NCBI GenBank assembly: GCA_947624965.1
Contig: CANQMN010000003.1
Span: 89,757-153,756 of the forward strand
Source: an uncultured Clostridia bacterium
GTDB lineage: Bacteria > Bacillota > Clostridia > Christensenellales > Borkfalkiaceae
DNA: 64,000 nt
Direction: 5' to 3'
Shown: in pieces, positions 50,571 to 59,100 of the stretch
Layout of the letters: each line of letters opens with the position of its first letter
Numbering within the stretch: position 1 is the first letter of the stretch
Notes under the pieces: generated by a model
Database searches by the model: none
The model's input: the letters and a program-made list of their open reading frames with translations, nothing else
Told to the model about the DNA's origin: nothing
Program-made: the position numbers and the translations under genes

Positions 50571-52615
50571 AGCGGACCCTCATGGCGATCTCGGCGCTGC
50601 TCGCCGCCTTTCTTTTGGCGGGGTGCGGCGCGCCTCCGCCCTTGCCCGAGACGGGAAGCGGCCCCGCGGAAGATCCCGCGGAGCTCGCCCCGCCCGTTGC
50701 GAAGGCGAAGGTCATCTTGCTTGCGGGAGAGGGGAACTGCGTGGGGAACACCTACTCCTATTTTCTCACCGATAAGCGCGATGATTCGCGCAGTGTAACG
50801 GGCGAAAAGTATGCGGAATACCAAACGGGGTACGAAAACGTGCTCGTCTCCTACCGCAACGAGGTCCATCCGGGGAACGTCAATTCCGAGAGCGGCGGCT
50901 TTGTTCCCGTAAAGCTCGGGCAGGGGAAGAGCAACCTCTCGGGCTACGAAAACGGGATGTTCGGTCCCGAAGTCGGGCTCGCCGAGTATTTTGCCAACCG
51001 CTACGAGGAGACGACGTACCTTGTCAAGTACGGCGGGGAGGGGCTCTCGCGGCTCGCCGTGGAGTGGTCGCCCGCGGGCGGCGGCTATTACAGCGGCATG
51101 GTCTCCTACTTTCGGCAGGCGCTCGCCTCGCTCACCGAGCGCGGCGTTTCGTTTGAGGTTCCCGCCTTTCTCTTTTTGCAGGGCGAGAGCGACGCGAACG
51201 GCGATCTGCAAAATTACGGCACGGCGCTCGAAACGTTCTCCACGGCACTCCGCGCGGAATTTGCGGCGTACGCGCCCGAAAACGGCATCGCGTTCATCGA
51301 CGCGGGCATTCCCACCTATCATCGGAACAGCGACAAGATCGACGCCATCAAGCGCGCGAACGCCGAGACGGACGAGCGGAATTACTTCCTCGACAGCGTG
51401 CGCGCGGGGCTCACCCACGATCGGGACAGCCGCAACCGCCGCTATTGGGACGCGCTCTCCGAACTTCGGCTCGGCAATTTGCTCGGGGGGCTCGTGCAGG
51501 AGAGCCTTCTGTACCGTCTCGACTGCGCGACGCTGCGCGGCGAGGGCGAAATGCCCGCGCTTCCCGCGGACGGATATGAACTTTCCGCCTGCGCGGACGG
51601 CGGGATCGCGCGCTCGTCGTGGAAGTTCGACGCGGACGGCGGGCTTGCCCTGCAAGTGTCCGTCGAGGACGGCTGTATCACCGCGGGGGACGGCGTCGAA
51701 CTCACCGTTACGCCGACCGTGCGGCAGAGCCTGCTCGCGGAGGGCGCGTTCAAACTCAAAGTTACCGCAGACGGGAAACAGAGCTTCTCCGTCTTGCAGG
51801 GCGGCGTGTTCCGCACCGCAAGAACGCGCGCCGTCTGCACGGCGGAAGTGTACGGGAACGGCTATACGTTGGGGATCTCTCTCCCCGAAGAAGCCCTTCC
51901 CGCGGGCGGATATTCTTTAAGTTTTTCCCTCTGCAACCGAAATGCGACTTCCCACACCGCCTGCTATACCGCGCTCGGCGCCGACCCCGCCCGCGCCTAT
52001 ACCTATATGCGCGTCGAGGGCGACCGCCTCTCGGCGGGATATGCCCAGCTCGGGGAGACCTTCGGCGACGGCGGCATCCTCCGCGCCAAGGAGGTCTGGG
52101 ACCTTACGGGGGACGACGGAACGCAAAATGCGTCCATCCGCATGACTGCGACGAACGGCGACAACGATCTGTATTTCTTCCGCAGCAACGCGCAGACCTT
52201 GACCGCAGAGGTCGCGCTTCGGGCGGACGCGGTGTTAAACGGCGAGCAGTGGGGGAAGTTCGGCATCAAGATCACGACGGAGGAGAACGCGGGTCTGTTC
52301 TTCTACGTGGACGCATGGGGCAACGGCGCGGACATGCGCGGCTTTGAGCTCGGCTATGCGACCTTCAAAAACGGGGTATGGACGAACGATTGGACGAATT
52401 TCGCCTCCACGCCCCTCACTTCCGCAGGGGAATATACGGAGGGCTATATCCGCCTGAAACTTTGTCGGAAGGTGGACTCCTATGAGTTTTATTGCAACGG
52501 GAAGCTTCTCGCCACCATCGAAGACCCCGCGAACATCGGCAACGCCAAGGCATATTTCGGGCTCGCCTCCTTCAACATCTTGCTCTCCGCAAAGGATTAC
52601 TCCCTTACAGCCTGA
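50567..52615 (+). CDS. Lipoprotein, sialate O-acetylesterase-like (SASA/CE6), nucleophile missing
   Basis: 682 residues from ATG 50567, overlapping the previous stop by ATGA. Lipobox LLAGC. Residues 47-320 resemble SASA/CE6 esterases: block III is FLQGESDAN (205-211). Block I, normally GQSNM with the nucleophile Ser, reads GEGNC (54-58), so Ser is Gly. A downstream DRDSRNRRYWDAL region may correspond to the His block. Residues 330-500 form a beta domain. Residues 520-682 resemble a concanavalin-like lectin domain (FGIKITTEENAGLFFYVDAWG, YIRLKLCRKVDSYEFYCNG). It probably binds glycans rather than cleaving them. Confidence 0.7.
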   Translation: MKRTLMAISALLAAFLLAGCGAPPPLPETGSGPAEDPAELAPPVAKAKVILLAGEGNCVGNTYSYFLTDKRDDSRSVTGEKYAEYQTGYENVLVSYRNEVHPGNVNSESGGFVPVKLGQGKSNLSGYENGMFGPEVGLAEYFANRYEETTYLVKYGGEGLSRLAVEWSPAGGGYYSGMVSYFRQALASLTERGVSFEVPAFLFLQGESDANGDLQNYGTALETFSTALRAEFAAYAPENGIAFIDAGIPTYHRNSDKIDAIKRANAETDERNYFLDSVRAGLTHDRDSRNRRYWDALSELRLGNLLGGLVQESLLYRLDCATLRGEGEMPALPADGYELSACADGGIARSSWKFDADGGLALQVSVEDGCITAGDGVELTVTPTVRQSLLAEGAFKLKVTADGKQSFSVLQGGVFRTARTRAVCTAEVYGNGYTLGISLPEEALPAGGYSLSFSLCNRNATSHTACYTALGADPARAYTYMRVEGDRLSAGYAQLGETFGDGGILRAKEVWDLTGDDGTQNASIRMTATNGDNDLYFFRSNAQTLTAEVALRADAVLNGEQWGKFGIKITTEENAGLFFYVDAWGNGADMRGFELGYATFKNGVWTNDWTNFASTPLTSAGEYTEGYIRLKLCRKVDSYEFYCNGKLLATIEDPANIGNAKAYFGLASFNILLSAKDYSLTA

Positions 52616-52731
52616 ATTATCGCACCAAGGGGCGGGCGCCCTTTCGGGCGCCCGTACCTTTGCAGAGATATTTCACGGAGTGCGAACCGTGTCACATAAA
52701 AATGCTCGCTCAAAAGAGTGAGCATTTTTAA

Positions 52732-52850
52732 TGGTGACCTTGCCGGGAATACTTCGCGGGCTTTGCCCGCTCGTGCCGCCCTTCGACGGCATATTATGTG
52801 CGGGCGGGGCGAACCCGATGGGCTCTTCTGCTGCCCGTAGCACATCACAT
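52732..52850 (-). pseudogene. Interrupted tRNA-like copy 1 with 59-bp insert
   Basis: The 3' acceptor and T-arm half of tRNA-Glu, including CCA, is at 52732-52750, identical to the intact gene. A 59-bp insert (52751-52809) follows, then CGAACCCGATGGG. The rest of the tRNA body is not recognisable. The downstream hairpin with GCTCGCTC-AAAA-GAGTGAGC arms (about 52700-52730) is shared with the intact copy. Confidence 0.7.
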
Positions 52851-52858
52851 GAAAATGC

Positions 52859-52884
52859 TCACTCAAAAGAGTGAGCATTTTTAA
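52859..52884 (-). terminator. Terminator after tRNA-Glu
   Basis: Minus strand: AAAAATGCTCACTC, loop TTTT, GAGTGAGCATTTT. A copy follows the interrupted tRNA at about 52700-52730. Confidence 0.8.
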
Positions 52885-52959
52885 TGGTGACCTTGCCGGG
52901 AATCGAACCCGGGATTGCGCCGTGAGAGGGCGCCGTCTTAACCGCTTGACCACAAGGCC
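52885..52959 (-). tRNA. tRNA-Glu (anticodon CUC)
   Basis: 75 bases including an encoded CCA. Acceptor GGCCTTG pairs with CAAGGTC, discriminator A. Anticodon stem GCGCC/GGCGC encloses loop CTCTCAC, anticodon CUC, which reads GAG. T-arm CCGGG-TTCGATT-CCCGG is intact. A strong promoter lies at 53160-53188. Confidence 0.93.
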
Positions 52960-52978
52960 GACTATTCAATTTGCTGTT

Positions 52979-53106
52979 CCCTTGCCGGGAATACTTCGCG
53001 GCTTTGCCCGCTCGTGCCGCCCTTCGATCACAATAGAAATGCGGGCGGGGCGAACCCGAGGACTCTGCCGTGAGAGGGCGCTTATCTTACGCTTGACCAC
53101 AAGGCC
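52979..53106 (-). pseudogene. Interrupted tRNA-Glu copy with 58-bp insert in the T-loop
   Basis: The 5' end GGCCTTGTGGTCAAGCG and loop CTCTCAC match the intact gene. The anticodon stem has two mismatches (GCGCC/GGCAG) and the D-arm is altered. The T-loop is split after GGGTTCG by a 58-bp insert (52993-53050), after which ATTCCCGGCAAGG resumes. It lies first downstream of the promoter, before the intact tRNA. Confidence 0.75.
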
Positions 53107-53159
53107 GTCGAAAATTCGTGCGGGCGCGCAGGGGCGCGTTCCCGCTCAAATGCTTGTTG

Positions 53160-53188
53160 ATTATACCATATCCGCGCGCATCTTGCAA
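53160..53188 (-). promoter_or_regulatory. Promoter of the tRNA-Glu locus
   Basis: Minus strand: TTGCAA (53188-53183), 17 bases, TATAAT (53165-53160). The transcript would include the interrupted copy, the intact tRNA and its terminator. Confidence 0.8.
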
Positions 53189-53238
53189 CCGATTTTGCGC
53201 GAAAATGCGAATTTTTTTTGAATGTGTTTTATCGAACG

Positions 53239-53422
53239 AAAAAAAGACATCCGCCTGTGCCGCGAATCGGAAAAGGTTAACCCGCTTCTCGCAGGTGGGT
53301 GCACCGCGGCGGGGTATCAGACTTTCCGTTGCAATAACAGACCTTGCCTAACCGCGCCGACGAACGCTCCCGATGGTACTTTGTGGATCACGATTCTCCG
53401 AATCCCGTACACCGCAGGTGTC
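53239..53422 (-). ncRNA. ssrS: Probable 6S RNA
   Basis: A 184-base untranslated transcript bounded by a strong promoter and seven T. The 5' end GACACCTGC pairs with the 3' end GCGGATGTC. The 3' half contains GGTGCACCCACCTGCGAG, like the conserved 3' arm of 6S RNAs. Length, closing helix and isolation fit 6S RNA, which binds sigma-A holoenzyme in stationary phase. The central bubble was not drawn in detail, so another structured RNA is possible. Confidence 0.6.
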
Positions 53423-53428
53423 CTTTTT

Positions 53429-53457
53429 ATTATAGCAAATGCCGAGGGGAAACGCAA
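53429..53457 (-). promoter_or_regulatory. Promoter of the probable 6S RNA
   Basis: Minus strand: TTGCGT (53457-53452), 17 bases, TGC-TATAAT (53434-53429). Confidence 0.8.
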
Positions 53458-53577
53458 CGCTTCGCGCGAAAATTTTCGCGGAAAAGTTTGGAAGCCGCGC
53501 CCCGCGGGAACGCCGCGAGGCGCGGCGGCGACTTTCGGCGCTTTTTCCGCCTGCGGGAAAGACTTTTCCCGCAGGTG

Positions 53578-54378
53578 TTATTTCTTTTCCTTGAATGCGT
53601 CGGTGAGGAGATAGAGCTCGCGCTCGTAGTTCATGCCGTACTTTCTGTCGGAGACCTCTTTTTCGGTGCGGAGGATGGCGCGGTAGCAAAATTCCGCGGA
53701 GAGGGTGAGCGATTCGCGTAGCCCGAGCCCGCCGCCGATACAGCCCGCGAACGCGGCGGCGAACACGTCGCCCGCGCCGTGGAAGGAGCCCTCGACCTTG
53801 CGGATGGGGAGGCGGAACCTTTCCCCGTCGTAATAGTAGATAAAATAGCCGTCGGGGGCGTCCGCACCCGTGATGACGGGGTGCGGGCACACTTGCGCGA
53901 GCGCGGCGAGCGCCCTGTCGAAGTCGCGTTCTCCCGTCAAAAGATAGCTCTCCGTCTCGTTGGGAAGGATATAGTCGGCGACGGCGCAGAGCGATAGCAT
54001 CTCCTTCGCAAAGTCTTCGTCGAAGCCTTTGTAAAATGTAAAATTATCGCCGAGCACGGGATCCACGACGAATTTGCCGCCCTCTTTCAGGAACCGTTCT
54101 TTCAGGCTCTTGACAAAGGCGATCTGCGCGCGGCTACCGAGATAGCCGCTGTATATCACGTCGTATTTGAGCCCGAGCGTCTCCCAATGGTCGCAAATTT
54201 TTCCCATTTCGCCGTCGAGATTTTTGAAGGTATATCCCGTGAAGCCGCCCGTGTGCGTGGAGAGGAGAGCGGTGGGGAGGATATCGACGGTCGCGCCGCA
54301 TGCGGAGAGTACGGGGAGCGCGACGGTGAGAGAACATTTTCCGACGCAAGAGATATCGTTGATCGCAAGAATACGCAT
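53578..54378 (-). CDS. Pyridoxal/pyridoxamine kinase family protein
   Basis: 266 residues from 54378 (MRILAINDISCVGKCSLTVALPVLS, with GGAGGC upstream). PfkB/ribokinase fold: the LPTALLSTHTGGF segment, DPVLGDNFTFYKGF, and the anion hole/catalytic stretch GSFHGAGDVFAAAFAG, where the Asp of GAGD is the base. Phosphorylates B6 vitamers or a related pyrimidine. A 10-bp hairpin (CCTGCGGGAAA type, 53550-53575) follows the stop. Confidence 0.87.
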   Translation of the reverse strand: MRILAINDISCVGKCSLTVALPVLSACGATVDILPTALLSTHTGGFTGYTFKNLDGEMGKICDHWETLGLKYDVIYSGYLGSRAQIAFVKSLKERFLKEGGKFVVDPVLGDNFTFYKGFDEDFAKEMLSLCAVADYILPNETESYLLTGERDFDRALAALAQVCPHPVITGADAPDGYFIYYYDGERFRLPIRKVEGSFHGAGDVFAAAFAGCIGGGLGLRESLTLSAEFCYRAILRTEKEVSDRKYGMNYERELYLLTDAFKEKK

Positions 54379-54406
54379 ATGCGCCTCCGAAAAGATCGAT
54401 AAGCAA

Positions 54407-54435
54407 ATTATATCCGCCCGCCCGCGCTCTGTCAA
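54407..54435 (-). promoter_or_regulatory. Consensus promoter of the pyridoxal-type kinase gene
   Basis: Minus strand: TTGACA (54435-54430), 17 bases, TATAAT (54412-54407). Confidence 0.85.
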
Positions 54436-54455
54436 GCGGATCGGCGCGAAAGAGG

Positions 54456-54484
54456 TTTACAAACGCGGCAAAGCGTGGTATAAT
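54456..54484 (+). promoter_or_regulatory. Promoter predicting a leaderless HMA mRNA
   Basis: TTTACA, 17 bases, TATAAT (54479-54484), CGGACT, ATG at 54491. Confidence 0.78.
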
Positions 54485-54490
54485 CGGACT

Positions 54491-54715
54491 ATGAAAAAGG
54501 TGATCGAAGTAGAGGGCATGTGTTGCAAACGCTGTGCGGAGCGCGCCGAAAAGAAGCTGCTCCTTTCAGACGGCGTTTCGGGCGCGCATGCGAATTTCAA
54601 GAAGGGCGTCATTTTCGTCGAAGCGGCGCTCTCGGATGCGGAACTTGCCGCGTGCGTCGAGGCGGCGGGATTCAAGGTCAGGGAAGTGCGTCCGCGCAAG
54701 GGCATTTTCGGGTGA
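54491..54715 (+). CDS. Small heavy-metal-associated (HMA) domain protein
   Basis: 74 residues, ferredoxin-like fold with EVEGMCCKRCAERAEKKL (CxxC at Cys12/Cys15, plus an extra Cys11). KKGVIFVEAALSDAELAACVEAAGF completes the domain. A likely copper or zinc chaperone, separate from the CopA-fused domain. No Shine-Dalgarno; start codon at the predicted transcription start. Not linked to the copper operon, which is 24 kb away. Confidence 0.88.
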   Translation: MKKVIEVEGMCCKRCAERAEKKLLLSDGVSGAHANFKKGVIFVEAALSDAELAACVEAAGFKVREVRPRKGIFG

Positions 54716-54739
54716 GGCGCACAAATTTTTCGGGAATAC

Positions 54740-54768
54740 TTGCAGAAAACGGGAATGCGTGTTATAAT
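54740..54768 (+). promoter_or_regulatory. Promoter of the SHOCT-type membrane protein gene
   Basis: TTGCAG, 17 bases, TATAAT. Predicted start about 54775, ahead of the ATG at 54802. Confidence 0.75.
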
Positions 54769-54801
54769 GGGGTCGCAAAATAAAATCGGGAGATAGGGGA
54801 C

Positions 54802-55791
54802 ATGGGAATTTTTATCAGAAGGAACAATATGTCCGCAGAGTACAGGAACGCCTTGCGGCAGATCCGCCAAAACCGTTCCAAGCTCTATCGCAGCGTGCGC
54901 ATCGCGGTCATTCTCGTCGCCGTGCTCGCGGCGGTGTTCCTCGCTCTGGCGATCTCGGTGGAGTCGCTCCGCGCGCCCGCTTCGTTCAAGGTGAGCCTTG
55001 CCGTCTTGGCGGTCTGCGTCGGCGGCGCGGCGTGCCTTCCGTGGATCACGCAGTTCGAGCGCGACAGGCGGCGCAAGGCGAGGGGAGAAGAGGTCCCGCA
55101 GTGGCGGTTCATTTTGACTTATGCCTTCTTTGCGTTCATCGGCGTGTGCACCCTCCTTTGGGTCATCGCGGTGTTCGTCGTGGGGGACGATATCATCAAC
55201 AACATCATCAACAGCAGCGGCGAGGGATTCTCGGCGTCCACGTTCACCTTCCTGCGCGTCGCCATCATCTTTTCGTTGCAGGCGCTCTTCGGCTCCGTCA
55301 TCGCGACGGGCATTCTCCGCCACGGGAAGAGCAATCTCCCCCTGCGCGCCGTCATGTATGTTACGATCGCCTATCTCGACGTTTGGCTCTCGTGGGTCGC
55401 GGGCGGCATCACGGTCGCGGGCATCGAGGACGGAACGTTTTTGCCCATCTCGTCCACCCCGCTGTGGGTCATCGCGGTCCTTACGGCGGTCGCGCTCTTC
55501 GCGAGCGCGAGCATCCTCGCGGGGCAGACGCGCCGCAAGGAGATCGAACTCATCATGAAGGGCGACGTCTCCGCGCTCACCGAGGGCGACGTCAACCTCA
55601 TCGATACGCAGGCGGCGACGGCGAACATGTACCGCGCCGACGCGCCCGCGCCCGCGCCGACGCCCGCGGGAGAGCCCGCGGAAGAGGACGCCGAAACGCG
55701 GCTCGAAAGGCTCGTCCGCATGCGGGACAAGGGGCTCATCTCCGAGGAAGAATACGAGGAAAAGCGCAAGGAGATCCTTGCAAAGATGTAA
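54802..55791 (+). CDS. Membrane protein with SHOCT-like C terminus
   Basis: 329 residues. About six hydrophobic helices (near residues 30-52, 60-80, 105-130, 145-165, 175-200, 210-230), then a cytoplasmic linker rich in Ala/Pro (PAPAPTPAGEPAEED). The final 30 residues match the SHOCT motif (RLERLVRMRDKGLISEEEYEEKRKEIL), a short oligomerisation domain. Function unknown. It is followed by a terminator and the ileS T-box. Confidence 0.75.
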   Translation: MGIFIRRNNMSAEYRNALRQIRQNRSKLYRSVRIAVILVAVLAAVFLALAISVESLRAPASFKVSLAVLAVCVGGAACLPWITQFERDRRRKARGEEVPQWRFILTYAFFAFIGVCTLLWVIAVFVVGDDIINNIINSSGEGFSASTFTFLRVAIIFSLQALFGSVIATGILRHGKSNLPLRAVMYVTIAYLDVWLSWVAGGITVAGIEDGTFLPISSTPLWVIAVLTAVALFASASILAGQTRRKEIELIMKGDVSALTEGDVNLIDTQAATANMYRADAPAPAPTPAGEPAEEDAETRLERLVRMRDKGLISEEEYEEKRKEILAKM

Positions 55792-55795
55792 CAAA

Positions 55796-55829
55796 ATTCC
55801 CTCCGCCCGTGCGGAGGGAAAATTTTTTA
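55796..55829. terminator. Terminator before the ileS leader
   Basis: TTCCCTCCGC, loop CCGT, GCGGAGGGAA, AATTTTTT. Confidence 0.9.
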
Positions 55830-55839
55830 TGCGAAACGC

Positions 55840-55868
55840 TTGCCTTTCTCGGAAGAAAACTCTATAAT
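55840..55868 (+). promoter_or_regulatory. Promoter of ileS
   Basis: TTGCCT, 17 bases, TATAAT; start near 55875. Confidence 0.75.
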
Positions 55869-55874
55869 AGAATC

Positions 55875-56110
55875 AATCGAATAGGACGTGGAAGAGGACG
55901 CGTCCCGGGCGGCAAGCCGTTTCCAGAGAGCTCTCGCAAGGTGGAAGGAGGGCATCGGTGCGTTCGGGGTATCACCTCGGAGTCTGCGGGGAGAAAGGAA
56001 AGTAACTCCGCACGGCGTCGCGGACCGTTATCCCCGCGGCAAATGGTAGTTTGTTTTGGTGGTCGATATGCCTTCGCGTATTCCGAAACGCGAGGGTCTT
56101 ATTTTTTGGA
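55875..56110 (+). promoter_or_regulatory. T-box riboswitch of ileS (specifier AUC)
   Basis: AGAGAG at 55925-55930 and GGTGGAAGGAGGGC are T-box Stem I elements. The specifier codon is ATC at 55971-55973 (isoleucine), in GGGGTATCACCTCGG. A TGGTGGT (56057-56063) can pair with the uncharged tRNA-Ile end (ACCA). It is followed by a terminator, CTTCGCGT...ACGCGAGG, then TCTTATTTTTT (56071-56108). Uncharged tRNA-Ile should favour read-through. Confidence 0.87.
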
Positions 56111-56121
56111 AGGAGCGAGCC

Positions 56122-59100
56122 ATGTATAAGAAAGTAGATACGTCTTTGAATTTCGCGGCGCGCGAAAGGGAGATCGCCGCGTTTTGGAAGGAGAACGGCG
56201 TCTTTGAAAAGTCGGTGGAAAAGAACGAAGGAGGAAAAGAATTTTCCTTCTTCGACGGACCGCCCACGGCGAACGGCAAGCCGCACATCGGGCACGTTCT
56301 CACGCGCGTGATGAAGGACGCGATCCCGCGCTACCGCACGATGAAGGGGGAGCATGTCCTCCGAAAGGCGGGCTGGGACACGCACGGGCTCCCCGTCGAG
56401 CTCGAAGTGGAAAAGTCGCTCGGCATGGACGGCAAAAAGGACATCGAAAAATACGGCATCGAGCCCTTCAACAAGAAGTGCAAGGAATCGGTGTGGAAAT
56501 ACCAGAGCGAATGGGAAAAGATGTCGCAGGCGGTGGGCTACTGGGTGGATATGGAACACCCCTACGTTACCTATCACGACGACTATATCGAATCGGTCTG
56601 GTGGGCGCTCAAAGAGATCGCGAAGAAGGGGCTCTTGTACCGCGGGCACAAGATCGTTCCCTATTGTCCGCGGTGCGGCACCGCGCTCTCCTCGCACGAG
56701 GTCGCGCAGGGGTATAAGGACGTAAAGGAGATTTCCGCGGTCGTCCGCTTCAAGGTGAAGGGGCGGGAGAATACCTACATCCTCGCGTGGACGACGACGC
56801 CGTGGACGCTTCCCTCCAACGTCGCGCTCTGCATGAATCCGGACGAAGATTACGCCGAGATCGAGGCGGACGGCGCGCGGTATATCCTCGCCGAGGCGCT
56901 CGTCCCCAAATTTTTCGAGAACTATGAGTTCGTCTCCCGCCGCAAGGGAAGGGAGTACGAGGGGACGGAGTACGAGCCGCTCTTCGGCTACGCGGCGGGG
57001 AGCTTCCGCGAAAAGGCGTACTATGTCGTCTGCGACGGGTACGTAACGCTCACGGACGGCACGGGCGTCGTGCACATCGCGCCCGCGTTCGGCGAGGACG
57101 ACTACAAGGTCGGGAAGAGGTACGCGCTCCCCGTCGTACAGCTCGTAAACGAGCGGGGCTGTTTCGACGAGCGCTGTCCCGAATGGAACGGCATGTTCGC
57201 GAAGGATGCGGATAAATTCATCTTGCAGGCGCTGCGGGAGAAGGGGCTCCTCTTCCGCAAGATCCCCTTCGAGCACAGCTATCCGCACTGTTGGCGGTGC
57301 GATACGCCCCTTCTCTACTATGCCCGCGCGAGCTGGTTCATCAAAGTTACCGAAATCAAGGATCGGCTGATCGCCGCCAACCGCTCGGTGCGCTGGATCC
57401 CCGAGACCATCAAAGAGGGGAGAATGGGCAACTTCCTCGAAAACGTCATCGATTGGGGACTTTCGCGCGACCGCTACTGGGGCACGCCGCTCCCCGTATG
57501 GGTCTGCGAGGACTGCGGGGCGGCGGAAGTCATCGGCTCCCGCAGCGAACTGCACGAAAAGACGGGCGCGCCCTTGGATACCGAACTGCACCGCCCGTAT
57601 GTGGATAAATTCTTCTGCAAGTGCGAAAAGTGCGGCGGAAAGATGTCGCGCACGCCCGAAGTCATCGACTGTTGGTTCGATTCGGGCTCTATGCCCTTCG
57701 CGCAGTATCACTACCCGTTCGAGAACAGGGAGCTCTTCGAGGAGACCTTCCCCGCCGACTTTATCTCCGAGGCGGTGGACCAGACGCGCGGCTGGTTCTA
57801 CACACTGCTCGTCATCTCCACGCTATTGTTCGACCGCGCGCCCTTCAAAACGTGCATCGTCTTGGGACACGTCAACGATAAGAACGGCGTCAAGATGAGC
57901 AAGCACAAGGGCAACGTCGTGGATCCGTGGACGGTGCTCGATAAGCAGGGCGCGGACGCCGTCAGGTGGTATTTTTATACGAACAGCGCGCCGTGGATCC
58001 CTTCCCGCTTCGGGGAGGAGGCGGTCTCCGAGGTGCAGAGGAAGTTTCAGGGCACGCTCTGGAACACCTATGCCTTCTTCACGCTGTATGCGGAGATCGA
58101 CAAATATGACCCCTCGAAACACGATTTGAAGCAGTGCAAACTCACGCTCATGGACAAGTGGATCCTCTCGCGGCTCAATACCCTCGTGAAGGACGTGGAC
58201 CGGATGCTCGCGGAGTACGATCTCACCGATAGCGCCCGCGCCATTCAGGACTTTTCCGATGAACTCTCCAACTGGTACGTCCGCCGCGGGCGGGACCGCT
58301 ATTGGGGCGGCGGCATGACGGCGGACAAGGAGGCGGCGTATACCACGCTCTATACCGTCCTCGTTACCCTCGCCAAGCTCCTTGCGCCGTACACGCCGTT
58401 CATGGCGGAGATGATGTACCGCAATCTCGTGCCCGCGTTCTTCCCGTCCGCGCCCGTCTCCGTGCACCTGTGCGACTATCCCGTTTGCGACGAGAGCCGC
58501 CTTTTGCCCGAACTCGAAGCGGGCATGGAGGACGTTTTGAAGGTCGTGGAGCTCGGCAGGAGCGCGCGCAACAGCGGCGCGGTGAAGAACCGCCAGCCGC
58601 TCGCCGAACTCATCGTCGCGAGCGCGCATCCCTTTCAGATCACGGGCGAACTCGAAGCGGTCGCGCTGGACGAGCTCAACGTGAAAAAGCTCTCCTATGC
58701 GGCGGGCGCGGAGGAGCTTGTGCGCTACGCGCTCAAACCCCAGCTCCGCACGCTGGGTCCCAAGTACGGCAAAAAACTCAAAGCCATCACCGAATTTCTG
58801 AACGGTTGCGACGCGGGCGAAGTCGTGCGCGCGGTGCGGGAGAACGGCTCCTATTCCGTCGATCTCGGCGGCGAAGTCGTCCTGCTCGAAGAGGACTTGC
58901 AGATCTTTACCGAGAGCAGGGAGGGCTACGTCGCGGCGACGGGCGGCGGCATTACGGTCGCGCTGGATACCCGCCTCACCGAACAGCTCTTGGACGAAGG
59001 GTGCGAGCGCGAGCTCGTCTCCAAGATCCAGACGCTCCGCAAGGAAGCGGGCTTTGAAGTTACCGACCGCATCGCCGTGTCCTACGCGGCGGAGGGAAGG

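Noticed and set aside
52616..53578. Protein-coding frames in the tRNA/6S region
   Set aside because: They read across tRNA-Glu, its copies and the structured RNA, where promoters and RNA folds explain the sequence better.
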